Source: UBA4416 sp040387475 (GTDB lineage Bacteria > Bacteroidota > Bacteroidia > B-17B0 > Aurantibacillaceae). Taken from it: DNA of 64,000 nucleotides. The DNA is taken from the NCBI GenBank assembly GCA_040387475.1, contig JAZKDT010000035.1:62001-126000 (forward strand), read 5' to 3'. The translations under genes and the position numbers were made by a program. Positions within the stretch are counted from its first letter, which is position 1, and every line of letters starts with the position of its first letter. The notes beneath the pieces were generated by a model. The model was not told where the DNA came from. It ran no database searches and saw only the letters and a list, made by a program, of their open reading frames with translations. Of the stretch, positions 34,684 to 43,684 are shown piece by piece.

Positions 34684-35016
34684 TTATTTTTTTGATGAAC
34701 TTTTTTTGGTTGATTTTTTAGCTGCGCTTTTTTTTGGAGCACTCTTTTTAACGGCACTTTTTTTCGCCGGCGCTTTTTTGGTAGTAGCCTTTTTAGCAGC
34801 TGTCTTTTTTGGACCTGCTTTTTTAGCGCTTTTATTAGAGTTTTCCTTTTTTTCAGGCACCTTGGCACCTGCTTCACGCGCCTCAGAAAGGCCGATCGCT
34901 ATTGCTTGTTTTTTACTGGTTACTTTATCACCCGAACTGCTTTTTAAAGTTCCTTGTTTTCTCTCGTGCATGGTTTTTTCAACCTTTTCCTGCGCTTTTT
35001 TTGAGTACTTTGCCAT
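34684..35016 (-). CDS. DUF6496 protein with histone-H1-like lysine/alanine tail
   Basis: A 110-residue cytoplasmic protein in two parts. Residues 1-54 are a DUF6496 domain (MAKYSKKAQEKVEKTMHE, GDKVTSKKQAIAIGLSEAR, AGAKVP). Residues 55-110 are a disordered Lys/Ala/Ser/Pro tail built of AKKxxxKK units, as in bacterial histone H1-like proteins. DNA or RNA compaction is a reasonable inference from the charge. It lies between two DUF4142 paralogues, 18 and 25 bases away. Confidence 0.8.
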   Translation of the reverse strand: MAKYSKKAQEKVEKTMHERKQGTLKSSSGDKVTSKKQAIAIGLSEAREAGAKVPEKKENSNKSAKKAGPKKTAAKKATTKKAPAKKSAVKKSAPKKSAAKKSTKKSSSKK

Positions 35017-35041
35017 ACGTGTTTTATTTTTTATTATATAT

Positions 35042-35539
35042 TTATTTTTTTTGAATTGATTTACAGGCTGCTTTTGTCATGTCCTGGTGATGTTGTACGG
35101 TAGGTAAATTTGCCTGAGCCCAAGCCTCGATATCTACGTCAGCTCCTTTTTTGACTTCTTTTTTCATTTCACACTTCATTTTTTTATGGCCTTTTGCGAT
35201 GCACTTTATATAGTGCTTATCAAAATCATGTCCTTTCAGTTTGGCCATTTTATCATACATCTTTTGCTGTTTTTCATTTAAAGTCGTAGGAAATGAAATG
35301 TTTTTTCTGTCAGCTAATAGCTTTAAATCGTTATTAGCTTTGCTATGATCGTCGATCATGTGCTTTGCGATATCTTTTACCTCAATAGCCAGGCCATTTG
35401 CTTCGGCCAGCTCACTTATTTTTATTTCCAACAAACCCGTCAGTGCCATACAGGCCACAAACTTTTTGTCTCTTTCGGTTTGACCATTTGCATTGAGAAT
35501 TGCCAGGGACATTAATAGTATAAGAGTGAAATTTTTCAT
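35042..35539 (-). CDS. DUF4142 family secreted protein (paralogue 2)
   Basis: A 165-residue protein with a signal peptide (FTLILLMSLAILNANGQ). It aligns along its length with the gene at 34177-34665 (KKFVACMALTGLLEIKISELAE; NEKQQKMYDKMAKLKGHDFDKHYIKC). Retained Cys residues occur at matching places. Probably periplasmic. The two paralogues flank the DUF6496 gene, so the block may have arisen by tandem duplication. Nine bases separate it from the preceding gene. Confidence 0.78.
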   Translation of the reverse strand: MKNFTLILLMSLAILNANGQTERDKKFVACMALTGLLEIKISELAEANGLAIEVKDIAKHMIDDHSKANNDLKLLADRKNISFPTTLNEKQQKMYDKMAKLKGHDFDKHYIKCIAKGHKKMKCEMKKEVKKGADVDIEAWAQANLPTVQHHQDMTKAACKSIQKK

Positions 35540-35548
35540 AACGCTGTT

Positions 35549-36052
35549 TTATTGATGTCTGTAATTCATTTTTTTTGCAACTGCTGCCGGCTTAGTGCTT
35601 AAATAATTCCCCGTTTTGTCAAATAGCAAAGTACCTGTTTTGCGAACAGAGTAATACGTTAAGTTACCGTGCGCATCTTCGCACGACCACACCTGGTAAT
35701 TTTCTGTGGGATAGGTCTCAGTATAATATAAATTGATGTTGTCAGGATAGTTGGCTTTATCCACTTCGGCCTGGGTACGAACAACATTTCCGTAGGCATC
35801 ATAAATAATGATGCGTTGCATATTACTTTGCGGATCCCTGAATTCTGCCGAAAAATTTTCGTCATCGGTTCGCCATAAGGCATTGGTGTTTGGGTGTGCT
35901 GCATTAAATTTAGTGGTAACAATGACCGGCGTATTTACTGCCGGTGTGGGGTTTTGTGTACTTGGCGAAATGCTGTTATTATTTGTATTCGTTTGTGCAA
36001 CCAATACCTGTATTCCCAGTACGGTAAATAGTAGGTGTAAAATTGTTTTCAT
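35549..36052 (-). CDS. Secreted protein of unknown function (PepSY-like fold possible)
   Basis: A 167-residue protein with a signal peptide (ILHLLFTVLGIQVLVAQ) and an Asn/Thr/Pro-rich linker to about residue 50. The core VTTKFNAAHPNTNALWRTDDENFSA, then RIIIYDAYGNVVRTQAEV, has the look of the PepSY-like proteins of Bacteroidota, in which KF-x-x-x-YP-x-A-x-W is followed by repeated beta strands. I am not sure of this. It is the first gene of the four-gene DUF4142/DUF6496 set and carries a CACTGGCAT motif 44 bases upstream. Confidence 0.6.
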   Translation of the reverse strand: MKTILHLLFTVLGIQVLVAQTNTNNNSISPSTQNPTPAVNTPVIVTTKFNAAHPNTNALWRTDDENFSAEFRDPQSNMQRIIIYDAYGNVVRTQAEVDKANYPDNINLYYTETYPTENYQVWSCEDAHGNLTYYSVRKTGTLLFDKTGNYLSTKPAAVAKKMNYRHQ

Positions 36053-36095
36053 GGCACTTATTATTTAGATTTATAATAAGTCTTAAGAAAATCAC

Positions 36096-36104
36096 ATGCC
36101 AGTG
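36096..36104 (-). promoter_or_regulatory. CACTGGCAT motif upstream of the DUF4142/DUF6496 operon
   Basis: Minus strand reads CACTGGCAT-GTGAT-TTTC, about 43 bases before the ATG at 36052. It has the best -12 match (TTTC against TTGC) of the three copies. Confidence 0.4.
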
Positions 36105-36144
36105 AGGTAGAAAGTGTGACAAACTCGAAAAATTGAAAAACGGA

Positions 36145-37518
36145 TTAAAGGCGAATGCCGATAATACATACATCATCCACCTGCATAAGATTGCCTTTCC
36201 ACTCTTCAAAAGTTTGGTCAATAAAATGACCTTGCTGTTGCATACTTTGGTTTTGAGAGGATTGAATGAGTTCGCGGAGTTGTTTATATTTAAATTTTTT
36301 GCCTTTTGAACCGCCAAACTGGTCCGGCATTCCATCAGTAAATAGATAAATGGCATCCCCTTTTTGCAACTGCACACTGTGATTTGTAAACGGAAGTTTA
36401 ATCACATGTTTCCCTACAGGTTGCTTGTTCGATTTAATTTCGGTTAGCTGTTGTTGATGCGTGTAATGCAAACTAATGTTAGCGCCTGCATAATTCAAAA
36501 TATGGGTTTTGGGATCTAAAATACAGAGTGCTATATCCATCCCATCTTTAATATCTTCATCGCTTCCCTCAAATGTCTCTATCACATAATCTCTCGTTTT
36601 TTCCAGTATAAGTGCTGCATCGGCTAAACCAACTTTTCTCATGGCGCGTTTTAAAGCATTACCACATACCACACTGATTATAGCCCCGGGCACACCGTGG
36701 CCCGTGCAATCAGCTGCAGCTAATATGATCTTATCTTCCAGTTGCTCTGCCAGGTAAAAATCGCCGGCAACAATATCTTTTGGTTTGTAAAGAAAAAAAC
36801 TATCCGGTAAAATTTCTTTAATGGAGGCGGGGTGACGAAGAATTGCTTTTTGAATGCGTTTGGCATAACTGATACTGTCTCTGAGCTCGAGTGTTTGCGA
36901 TCTTAGTTCAGTTAAGGTAGTATTGAGTTCCTGTGTTTTTTGTCGTACCAGATATTCTAGGTTGTTTTGATATTCGAGTAGTTTCTCGTCGTTTTTTGCC
37001 TGCATTAATTTGGTAGCAGTCATAGAGGCGATCGTTGTGAGAATTTGAAGATCGTCGGCAGGATAAAAATGTTTATCCGGGTGTTCAGAGTCTATCACGC
37101 CAATCACGCTGTCCTGGTATATAATAGGAACGGCTATTTCCGATAGCCCCATGTTATCGTCCAATATATAACGATCATCCAGGGTAGTGTCGGATACGAT
37201 CTCACCGCAACCCGAAAGGGCCACTGAACCCACAATACCATCTCCCACTTTTATTTTAATAGGATTTAAGATATCAAGATCGATGGGGTTTTTTGCACCG
37301 TGCGCTGCGCGTTGAATCAAATATTCTTTATTCTCATCCAGTAAGTAAATCACGCAATCAACATAGCCTAGCTGGGCAATGGCATTTTTGGCAACCGTCC
37401 AAACAACGTCGTCGGTTGTTTTGGCGTTCAAAAGCAAAGTTGCAAATTGATTGATCACTTTAAGATAATGTTCATTTTTCTTAAAATATTCCAGATCAGT
37501 TTTTGCAGCGTGCGTCAT
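36145..37518 (-). CDS. GAF domain and SpoIIE/RsbU-type serine phosphatase
   Basis: A 457-residue cytoplasmic signalling protein from the ATG at 37518 (a TTG 21 bases upstream is possible). The N-terminal GAF domain runs to about residue 160 (VDCVIYLLDENKEYLIQRAAHG, GDGIVGSVALSG). A coiled coil follows (about 170-215) and then a PP2C-type SpoIIE domain with metal-binding residues in AADCTGHGVPGAIISV and DGMPDQFGG. It ends QVDDVCIIGIRL, also typical. Such phosphatases dephosphorylate anti-anti-sigma factors in partner-switching stress control. No partner genes are adjacent, although the stress-type genes downstream make the context suggestive. Confidence 0.88.
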   Translation of the reverse strand: MTHAAKTDLEYFKKNEHYLKVINQFATLLLNAKTTDDVVWTVAKNAIAQLGYVDCVIYLLDENKEYLIQRAAHGAKNPIDLDILNPIKIKVGDGIVGSVALSGCGEIVSDTTLDDRYILDDNMGLSEIAVPIIYQDSVIGVIDSEHPDKHFYPADDLQILTTIASMTATKLMQAKNDEKLLEYQNNLEYLVRQKTQELNTTLTELRSQTLELRDSISYAKRIQKAILRHPASIKEILPDSFFLYKPKDIVAGDFYLAEQLEDKIILAAADCTGHGVPGAIISVVCGNALKRAMRKVGLADAALILEKTRDYVIETFEGSDEDIKDGMDIALCILDPKTHILNYAGANISLHYTHQQQLTEIKSNKQPVGKHVIKLPFTNHSVQLQKGDAIYLFTDGMPDQFGGSKGKKFKYKQLRELIQSSQNQSMQQQGHFIDQTFEEWKGNLMQVDDVCIIGIRL

Positions 37519-37612
37519 AAGAAGTACTAAAGTACACAATTTTTATTCTTAATCGGATGTCATTGCTTCAGAGCTATTTCATTATATTTACTTTAATCCA
37601 ATTCAACCGACG

Positions 37613-39292
37613 ATGACAAAATTTAGCGTGGCCAAAAAAATGTGTACTGTGTTTTTTTTATTAACGGTTCATTTTCTTTTTTCACAACGGGTCCATCCTT
37701 TGGTATCGGGCCTCACCGTTGACTCTGTGCTGTCGTTAAAGCCTAACGCTACAAAAATTGCCAGAGATGCGGTTAGCGGCCATTTATTTTATGCTACAGG
37801 TAACGGCGATATATACGAAGTGTTTACGCCTGTTTCCGGAACGGCGTCTGATGTTTTGAGATACACGGTTTCAGATCATGGTATCACCGGTTTACAGGGA
37901 TTGTATTTTAGGGACAGTGTTTTATACCTGTGTGGTACTAACTGGGCCTCCACAACCGGTATTGGTAAAGTTATGAAGGGAACTTTGAAACCAAATGGTT
38001 CACGAACCTGGGTTAGCGTGGCAGTAACCGATCCTTATCCTACGGCAAATTCTTATGGCGATCATGGATTTGCAGGCGTAAACTTAGATCCTGCTGGAAA
38101 TTTTATATATGTTTCCAGTGGGGCGCGCACTCATTTGGGCGAGATCAGAACTAACGGTGGCGCCTGGCCAAATAAGAGGGAAGTACCTTTAACTACCCGC
38201 ATTTTCAGGTTTCCGGTAAATGCGGTAGGCGTGGTATTACCCAACGATTCACTACTGCTGGATAACAGTGGTTACGTATTTGCATGGGGAACGCGGAATG
38301 CGTACGATATGGCCTGGGATGGAAATAATAATTTATTTGCAATCGATAATTCGGGTGAACGCGACGATCCTGAAGAGCTTAACTGGCTGCAACAAGGAAA
38401 ACATTATGGCTATCCCTGGAAAATGGGCGGCAATTACAATCCTTTGATGAATTCCCCTTATAATGTAAATAACGATCCCCTGGTAAACCACCAGAGCAGT
38501 GGCTATCAATCGGGTTGGTTTGCTGATGTGCCGGGTTTTCCCACCATACCGGCCGGCGTAATGTTTACAGAACCTGTAAGGAATTATGGAAATGACGCTG
38601 ATTTTTTTAAAGATTCGGTTACCGGTAAAGTAAAAAATGCCGGCGATCTGGGTACTTACATCACAAGCTTTACGTCTCATCGTTCTCCGCTGGGTTTAAG
38701 CTTTGATGCAGATAGCGTTTTAGATGCACCCTATAAAGGAACAGCCTTTGTTTTAAGTTTTATGCCCGGCGGCGATAGCACGGGAGCATCGCCCTTATCT
38801 CCCTGGGGCGGCCCTTGCCCGTTTGTGGATCCTGCGAGGGATTTGTTACAATTGAAATTAGGATATAGCGCTGCGATTAATAATTATACAATGACAACCC
38901 ATCGCCTGGTAGATGGTTTTTATTTGCCGGTTGATGCAGATTTGACTGGTAACGAAATGTATGTGATTGAAAACGGAGGTGACCTTTGGAGAATCACCTT
39001 TCCTATGACGGTTGGTATACGCGAAATTGAAGCAGGTGGCGTTATGAACATATATCCTAATCCAACACAAAACACGGTTGCGTTTGATTTGGATTTAAAA
39101 GCGGCAGGTATACTTAAAATATCCGTCACAGATATTCAGGGGAAAGAAGCATTGATACCCTACGAAAAAAATGTGCAGGCTGGACATCAAAAGCTTGTAT
39201 TGGATATGAGTGCACTGAGTCCGGGTATTTATTTTTATAAAATTGATGCCGGAACATTTTCTTCTGTTGGTAAGTTATCCAAGATTAATTAA
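37613..39292 (+). CDS. T9SS-exported PQQ-type sugar (glucose/sorbosone) dehydrogenase-like protein
   Basis: A 559-residue protein with a signal peptide (to about residue 25, FLFSQ). Residues 40-455 look like the six-bladed beta-propeller of soluble glucose/sorbosone dehydrogenases: GITGLQGLYF, GDHGFAGVNLDPAGNFIYVSSG, then AWGTRNAYDMAWDGNNNLFAID, NSGERDDPEELNWLQQGKHYGYPW. The C-terminus is a type A T9SS sorting domain (MNIYPNPTQNTVAFDL, SPGIYFYKID). It probably oxidises sugars at the cell surface if PQQ is available; catalytic activity is not certain from the sequence. Its end overlaps the convergent gene by 4 bases. Confidence 0.82.
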   Translation: MTKFSVAKKMCTVFFLLTVHFLFSQRVHPLVSGLTVDSVLSLKPNATKIARDAVSGHLFYATGNGDIYEVFTPVSGTASDVLRYTVSDHGITGLQGLYFRDSVLYLCGTNWASTTGIGKVMKGTLKPNGSRTWVSVAVTDPYPTANSYGDHGFAGVNLDPAGNFIYVSSGARTHLGEIRTNGGAWPNKREVPLTTRIFRFPVNAVGVVLPNDSLLLDNSGYVFAWGTRNAYDMAWDGNNNLFAIDNSGERDDPEELNWLQQGKHYGYPWKMGGNYNPLMNSPYNVNNDPLVNHQSSGYQSGWFADVPGFPTIPAGVMFTEPVRNYGNDADFFKDSVTGKVKNAGDLGTYITSFTSHRSPLGLSFDADSVLDAPYKGTAFVLSFMPGGDSTGASPLSPWGGPCPFVDPARDLLQLKLGYSAAINNYTMTTHRLVDGFYLPVDADLTGNEMYVIENGGDLWRITFPMTVGIREIEAGGVMNIYPNPTQNTVAFDLDLKAAGILKISVTDIQGKEALIPYEKNVQAGHQKLVLDMSALSPGIYFYKIDAGTFSSVGKLSKIN

Positions 39293-39984
39293 CGAAGCCA
39301 CCATCCTATGCTCACTATAGCTGTAAAACAGGTTTGATGAAACGGAATCAGCAAATGCGGTTCTTTTTTTTCGAACACGGTTTGTTTCCACGCAGGATTA
39401 GATATGTCATATTCTGCTTCGGCAATGAGTGATATCACAAAGTTTTTAATGATTATTTTTGGTTGTAGGGTAATCTTTGGAGAAAAGAATTGATTTTTTT
39501 GAGTTATAAATTCGTTTTTACTAAGCGTGGTTCTTCCGGTGTTAAATCCAAGATAGGCGGTGATACTTAATTTCTGATCAGCGCTATATAAACCTGTACC
39601 TAGTCCGAACCCATACACAAATCCCGATAATTTAGTGCTTAAGCTATCTTCAATGATTATTTTTTCAGGAATTAATTTGTAATAATTCATTTGAGAGTAT
39701 AAACCGAATGAACGGCCAATGCTATATCTGTAACCCGAATAGCCCAACCCAACAATTCTTGGTGCCTGATTGATATTCATATTCTGAATAGTGTTTAGTT
39801 GGTTATAGTAATTTTCATTGAATATTCGGTTGCCGTAATAAAAATCTAATGTTCCGTGATGATGTGGTCCTTTAGATTTTGCGACTTTTGTGTTTTCTTT
39901 TGCCCTTTTTACTTTGATTTTTTTCGCCTGCGAAAAAGCATACACAGAAAAAAGCATAGACAATAAGAGTAGGAGTTTTTTCAT
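39289..39984 (-). CDS. Putative outer-membrane protein
   Basis: A 231-residue protein from the ATG at 39984 (KKLLLLLSMLFSVYAFSQ signal peptide); a frame extending to 40068 would add a leader that does not look native. After a Lys-rich, His-containing linker (KKIKVKRAKENTKVAKS, HHHG) come amphipathic strands rich in Tyr (RYSIGRSFGLYSQMNYYKL, GFVYGFGLGTGLYS, VISLIAEAEYDIS) and the final TCFTAIVSIGWWLR. This suggests a beta-barrel. No known family is recognised. Confidence 0.6.
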   Translation of the reverse strand: MKKLLLLLSMLFSVYAFSQAKKIKVKRAKENTKVAKSKGPHHHGTLDFYYGNRIFNENYYNQLNTIQNMNINQAPRIVGLGYSGYRYSIGRSFGLYSQMNYYKLIPEKIIIEDSLSTKLSGFVYGFGLGTGLYSADQKLSITAYLGFNTGRTTLSKNEFITQKNQFFSPKITLQPKIIIKNFVISLIAEAEYDISNPAWKQTVFEKKEPHLLIPFHQTCFTAIVSIGWWLR

Positions 39985-40089
39985 ACAATGCGGTTTGCAC
40001 CATTTATAACGCAATTTAATAAAAAAGACACACAAGCGAAGCACAAAGAGGCCTTTGTAAATGATCAATATGTGCGTATATTTAAATGA

Positions 40090-40566
40090 ATGAAAACGCC
40101 ATTTTTATATGCTCTGTTTGCCATCTTCGTTATGGCATTCGTTGCATTTAAGCCAGCCGGCGACCTTCAGCTGGATTGGAAACATATTACAGACAAAGAT
40201 TACATTGTGTCTTATATTAAAGTACAGTACGACTCAAGTTCGCAATACGCTATTGATACTAAAGTAAAAATTTATAATACCAACGAAGGAGCGCGCCTGT
40301 TATCTAAAAAAAGCGTAAAGTTGTTAAGGGATCTCATGTTGAACCCAGCTAATTTTGGCGATGAACGTGTAGAAGATATTTGTAAATCGGATTATATTCG
40401 AAATGCCATCATCGTTATGCGTAATGGAGAAGTAGATGGAATTATTAATATTGGGTGCGATGAAAAGACATGGTATTTTGAACCTGTGAGCACTCATGGC
40501 AGCTCGGCTGTATTAAACCAAAAGGGACTAAAAATCAAAGATGAATTATTTAAAAGCATCAGATAA
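40090..40566 (+). CDS. Exported protein of unknown function
   Basis: A 158-residue protein with a hydrophobic N-terminus (FLYALFAIFVMAFVAF) that could be a signal peptide or anchor. The rest is mixed alpha/beta and shows no motif I recognise; two Cys (VEDICKSDYI and INIGCDEKTW) could pair. It begins a short plus-strand run with the cytochrome c gene, 9 bases away, and the gene after it. Confidence 0.6.
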   Translation: MKTPFLYALFAIFVMAFVAFKPAGDLQLDWKHITDKDYIVSYIKVQYDSSSQYAIDTKVKIYNTNEGARLLSKKSVKLLRDLMLNPANFGDERVEDICKSDYIRNAIIVMRNGEVDGIINIGCDEKTWYFEPVSTHGSSAVLNQKGLKIKDELFKSIR

Positions 40567-40575
40567 ATCAACCAT

Positions 40576-41091
40576 TTGAAAACAGAGGCCCATACCCGTT
40601 GTAAAATATCCCTGTTGCTGTGTGTATGCATTGGCATGTGTTTGTTGTTATCCTGTGGCCCCCGAAGCGGGATTCAAGCAGAGGAAGAACAAGGGGAAGG
40701 TGTTTGCGGCACCGAAACTAACGGACTATGTGGCAACGCTGTTCAGGAAAGTATAAATAGCAATTGGGTTATAAGTGCCTATGGTTTACAGGGGAACCCC
40801 GCCCACGGCCAAAAATTGTTCAAACAAAACTGTGCGGTGTGTCATGGTTTAACCGATCAAAAATTAACGGGATCTGGACTTAAAGGCATTATTTACAGAG
40901 TGCCGAAGCCGGAAATAGAATGGTTGAAAAAGTATATTTTAAACAGCGATAAAGTTTTAAATGCGGGAGATGCATACGCGAAAAAATTGAATGCAGAATC
41001 GGGTGGAATGCCGATGACTGTTTTTGAAGGACAGTTAACGGATGAAGAACTCAATGATCTTTTGATTTATATTTTAGCCAATACAAAATAA
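40576..41091 (+). CDS. Class I cytochrome c lipoprotein
   Basis: A 171-residue protein starting at TTG (40576); no in-frame ATG precedes the lipobox LLLSC (acylated Cys about 27). After a Glu/Gly-rich linker comes one c-type heme domain: NPAHGQKLFKQNCAVCHGL supplies the CxxCH heme site and GGMPMTVF the probable axial Met, and LTDEELNDLLIYIL is the usual C-terminal helix. It is a periplasmic or outer-membrane-anchored electron carrier. The donor and acceptor are unknown. It starts 9 bases after the previous gene. Confidence 0.85.
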   Translation: MKTEAHTRCKISLLLCVCIGMCLLLSCGPRSGIQAEEEQGEGVCGTETNGLCGNAVQESINSNWVISAYGLQGNPAHGQKLFKQNCAVCHGLTDQKLTGSGLKGIIYRVPKPEIEWLKKYILNSDKVLNAGDAYAKKLNAESGGMPMTVFEGQLTDEELNDLLIYILANTK

Positions 41092-41097
41092 GATGTT

Positions 41098-41643
41098 ATG
41101 AAAATTATCCTGTTTTTTATTTCATGTTTTCTCATCACCTTTTGTTGCCAATCGCAGTCCAACTTAGTGACAGCGTTTATTCCGGAAGGTTATGATCTTT
41201 TAGATAGTGCGTCGGGCGACTTAAATAAAGATGGACATAAAGATATGATCCTGTTGCTTAAGCGTAAGGATGAACAATTGTTTTCGGAAACAACACGCCC
41301 CTTGTTGATATTACATGGTGATAAAACAAAAAACTATAACCTCATTGCCCGCAATGATAGCGTTGTATTATGCCAGGGTTGCGGTGGGGTATTTGGTGAT
41401 CCTTACGCCGGCGTGGTGATCAAAGATAATTTTTTTTCGGTGGAGCATTATGGTGGTAGTAACTGGCGCTGGACAAGGATCATGACATTTAAATACCAAT
41501 CAAAAACAAAAAACTATCTATTACACCGCGACGCGGGAGAATCTTACCATATGTCTGATCTTGATAAGACCACCCAAAATGTAAATCGTAGACAGGATTT
41601 TGATAAGCTTCCTTTTATGAAGTATAACAATCAATTGAATTGA
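41098..41643 (+). CDS. Secreted protein with a Ca-binding-like repeat
   Basis: A 181-residue protein with a Cys-rich signal peptide (IILFFISCFLITFCCQSQ). SGDLNKDGHKDMILLLKR is an FG-GAP/dockerin-like DxNxDGxxD calcium-binding loop. Two more Cys occur in VVLCQGCGGVFGDPY, a CxxC that could bind metal or form a disulfide. The rest is beta-rich. No named family is recognised. It follows the cytochrome c gene by 6 bases, so an operon is likely. Confidence 0.6.
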   Translation: MKIILFFISCFLITFCCQSQSNLVTAFIPEGYDLLDSASGDLNKDGHKDMILLLKRKDEQLFSETTRPLLILHGDKTKNYNLIARNDSVVLCQGCGGVFGDPYAGVVIKDNFFSVEHYGGSNWRWTRIMTFKYQSKTKNYLLHRDAGESYHMSDLDKTTQNVNRRQDFDKLPFMKYNNQLN

Positions 41644-41764
41644 TGTTTGCCGAGGTTAGCTATTGGCACAGGTTTACCGGATAAATAAATTGCAACTTGG
41701 GTTCACCATTTTTCATATCAACTCATTTGTGTAGGTCGCCTAAATCATTTAATTTTACTACTAA

Positions 41765-43645
41765 ATGCATCCTATGAAATATCTATTACCATTATTTGTA
41801 TTTATATCGGTGGCTGTGCAGGCCCAGGTATTAAATGCATACGCGAAAATTTCTACGATCAGTATGTCAAAAACGACATTAACTATTACCAATGTCAATC
41901 AGGCCAGTCACACCTTTACCGTAGGCGGTGAAGTAGTGGTGATGCAAATGCAGGATGATGTTATTGGTACAAATACAACTAATATTGCTGCATTTGGTAA
42001 TCTCGGCAGCATTGCAAGTGCCGGGCAATATGAAGTCAGAACCATTAGCGCCCGCTCACCGGCAACCGGCACGCCTACCACCATAACGCTTTCATCTGCT
42101 TTGGCTAATTCTTATAATACAGGTGCTAACTCCGCGGTGCAATTAATTTCATTTCGTGATCTGGGCGCAAATTATACAACAACCGCCACCATTTCGGGTT
42201 TAACCTGGGATGGAAGCTTAGGTGTTGGCGGTGTGATCGCCATCCAGGTAACTAATACTTTGACCTTAAATAACAGTATTTCAGCTAATGCTATCGGGTT
42301 TGCAGGTGGTACACGAAATGCCAATTTTTATTCGGCATGTGACGATGCAACCTATGTAGCGGCCCTTTCCAGCCGGTATTCGGGCAAAGCCGAGGGAATT
42401 TATAAGAATACCACGGCTGGTTTCACAGGAGCCAGGGGTAAAATATTGAATGGCGGTGGTGGCGGAAATGATGTGAATGGCGGTGGTGGTGGCGGCGGAA
42501 ATTTTTCAGCCGGTGGGGCAGGCGGTTCAGGTTGGGTTCCGGCGGGTACAGGCTGTAGCCCCTTTGTTGGCGGATTGGGCGGACTTAATTTAAGCGGACA
42601 GGTAAGCGCAGCACGTATTTTTATGGGCGGCGGCGGCGGGGCGGGCCACCAAAACGATAGTAACGGGTCAGACGGAGGTAAAGGCGGAGGTATAATTTTA
42701 GTGAAAGCTACAAATATTAGAACCAGTGGAGCCTGTGCTGTTTCAATAACTGCTAATGGGGCAACAGCTTCAAATGGAACCAATGATGGCGCGGGTGGAG
42801 GCGGTGCAGCAGGGACTATTGTTTTACAGGTAAATACATATAGCATCACCGGAACTTGCCCTTTAACGGTTGCTTCCAACGGAGGGGGCGGCGGCTCAAG
42901 CGTTACTACCGGTAACCATGGCGGCGGCGGCGGCGGCGGTCAGGGTGTTGTGATCTATTCCATTGCCCAACCTACCGCAAATGTTACTACCAGCACAGCC
43001 GTTGGAACCGGTGGAACGAGTTGCGTGGGGTGCACAGTCGGTAACGGTTCGCCGGGACCAGGTGGTAATAATCTGGGGATCATTAATGCGTCCGGACCTT
43101 TGCCCATTGAGTTAATTAGTTTTGAAGCGAAACCTTCTACCGGTATAGTTGAGTTGTTTTGGAAAACAGCTACCGAAATAAATAATGATTTTTACACAGT
43201 TGAGAAAAGTATAGATGCTATTGAATTTACCGTTGTTGGAACAATGAAAGCCAACAACACCACTACAACCAGTAAGTATCAGTTAAGCGATACAAAACCA
43301 TACAATGGCACAAGCTACTATCGTTTAAAACAAACCGATTTTAACCAAACGTATACGTATTCAGCTATTGTAGCGGTGGAGTTTAACAGTGATATTAAAT
43401 TTTCTGTTTTCCCAAATCCTTTATTGCTGAATCAGTCGCTATTAATTGCTTTTGATAAAGCTTACGGCGAACGCGTGGATTTGAATATTTATGATGTTAC
43501 AGGAAAGAGCGTGTTCGTACAAACAATTAACATCTCCAATCAACAGGAAGTTAAGATCGATAACCTCAATTTAGCGGCGGGTATTTATAGTGTGAGGCTA
43601 AGCAGTGAATATCTTAATTTGACACAAAAGTTAATTGTTGACTAA
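41765..43645 (+). CDS. T9SS-exported glycine-rich surface protein
   Basis: A 626-residue protein with a signal peptide (LLPLFVFISVAVQAQ); two ATGs 9 bases apart are possible starts. The middle (about 220-430) is glycine-rich with runs of up to seven Gly and an AGGSG pattern, resembling glycine-rich silk-like repeats found in Bacteroidota surface proteins. It is followed by an FN3-like T9SS-associated segment (PIELISFEAKPSTGIVELFW, SYYRLKQTDF) and a type A sorting domain (FSVFPNPLLLNQSLL, ENLNLAAGIYSVRL-like). It may be part of an extracellular matrix or adhesin. Codon choice gives a locally GC-rich strand. Confidence 0.8.
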   Translation: MHPMKYLLPLFVFISVAVQAQVLNAYAKISTISMSKTTLTITNVNQASHTFTVGGEVVVMQMQDDVIGTNTTNIAAFGNLGSIASAGQYEVRTISARSPATGTPTTITLSSALANSYNTGANSAVQLISFRDLGANYTTTATISGLTWDGSLGVGGVIAIQVTNTLTLNNSISANAIGFAGGTRNANFYSACDDATYVAALSSRYSGKAEGIYKNTTAGFTGARGKILNGGGGGNDVNGGGGGGGNFSAGGAGGSGWVPAGTGCSPFVGGLGGLNLSGQVSAARIFMGGGGGAGHQNDSNGSDGGKGGGIILVKATNIRTSGACAVSITANGATASNGTNDGAGGGGAAGTIVLQVNTYSITGTCPLTVASNGGGGGSSVTTGNHGGGGGGGQGVVIYSIAQPTANVTTSTAVGTGGTSCVGCTVGNGSPGPGGNNLGIINASGPLPIELISFEAKPSTGIVELFWKTATEINNDFYTVEKSIDAIEFTVVGTMKANNTTTTSKYQLSDTKPYNGTSYYRLKQTDFNQTYTYSAIVAVEFNSDIKFSVFPNPLLLNQSLLIAFDKAYGERVDLNIYDVTGKSVFVQTINISNQQEVKIDNLNLAAGIYSVRLSSEYLNLTQKLIVD

Positions 43646-43684
43646 TTTTAAGATTGAATACGTTAATTACCCTACATTTGTATC

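Noticed and set aside
34662..34877. Short Lys/Arg-rich minus-strand frame overlapping the DUF6496 gene
   Set aside because: It is another frame of the AKKxxK repeats in that gene.
37519..37539. Upstream TTG start for the GAF-SpoIIE gene
   Set aside because: ATG at 37518 fits the family better and adds no unlikely leader.
42400..42879. Minus-strand frame of 159 codons, rich in Pro
   Set aside because: It is the antisense of the Gly-rich repeat (GGN codons read as NCC); it has no start signal or domain.
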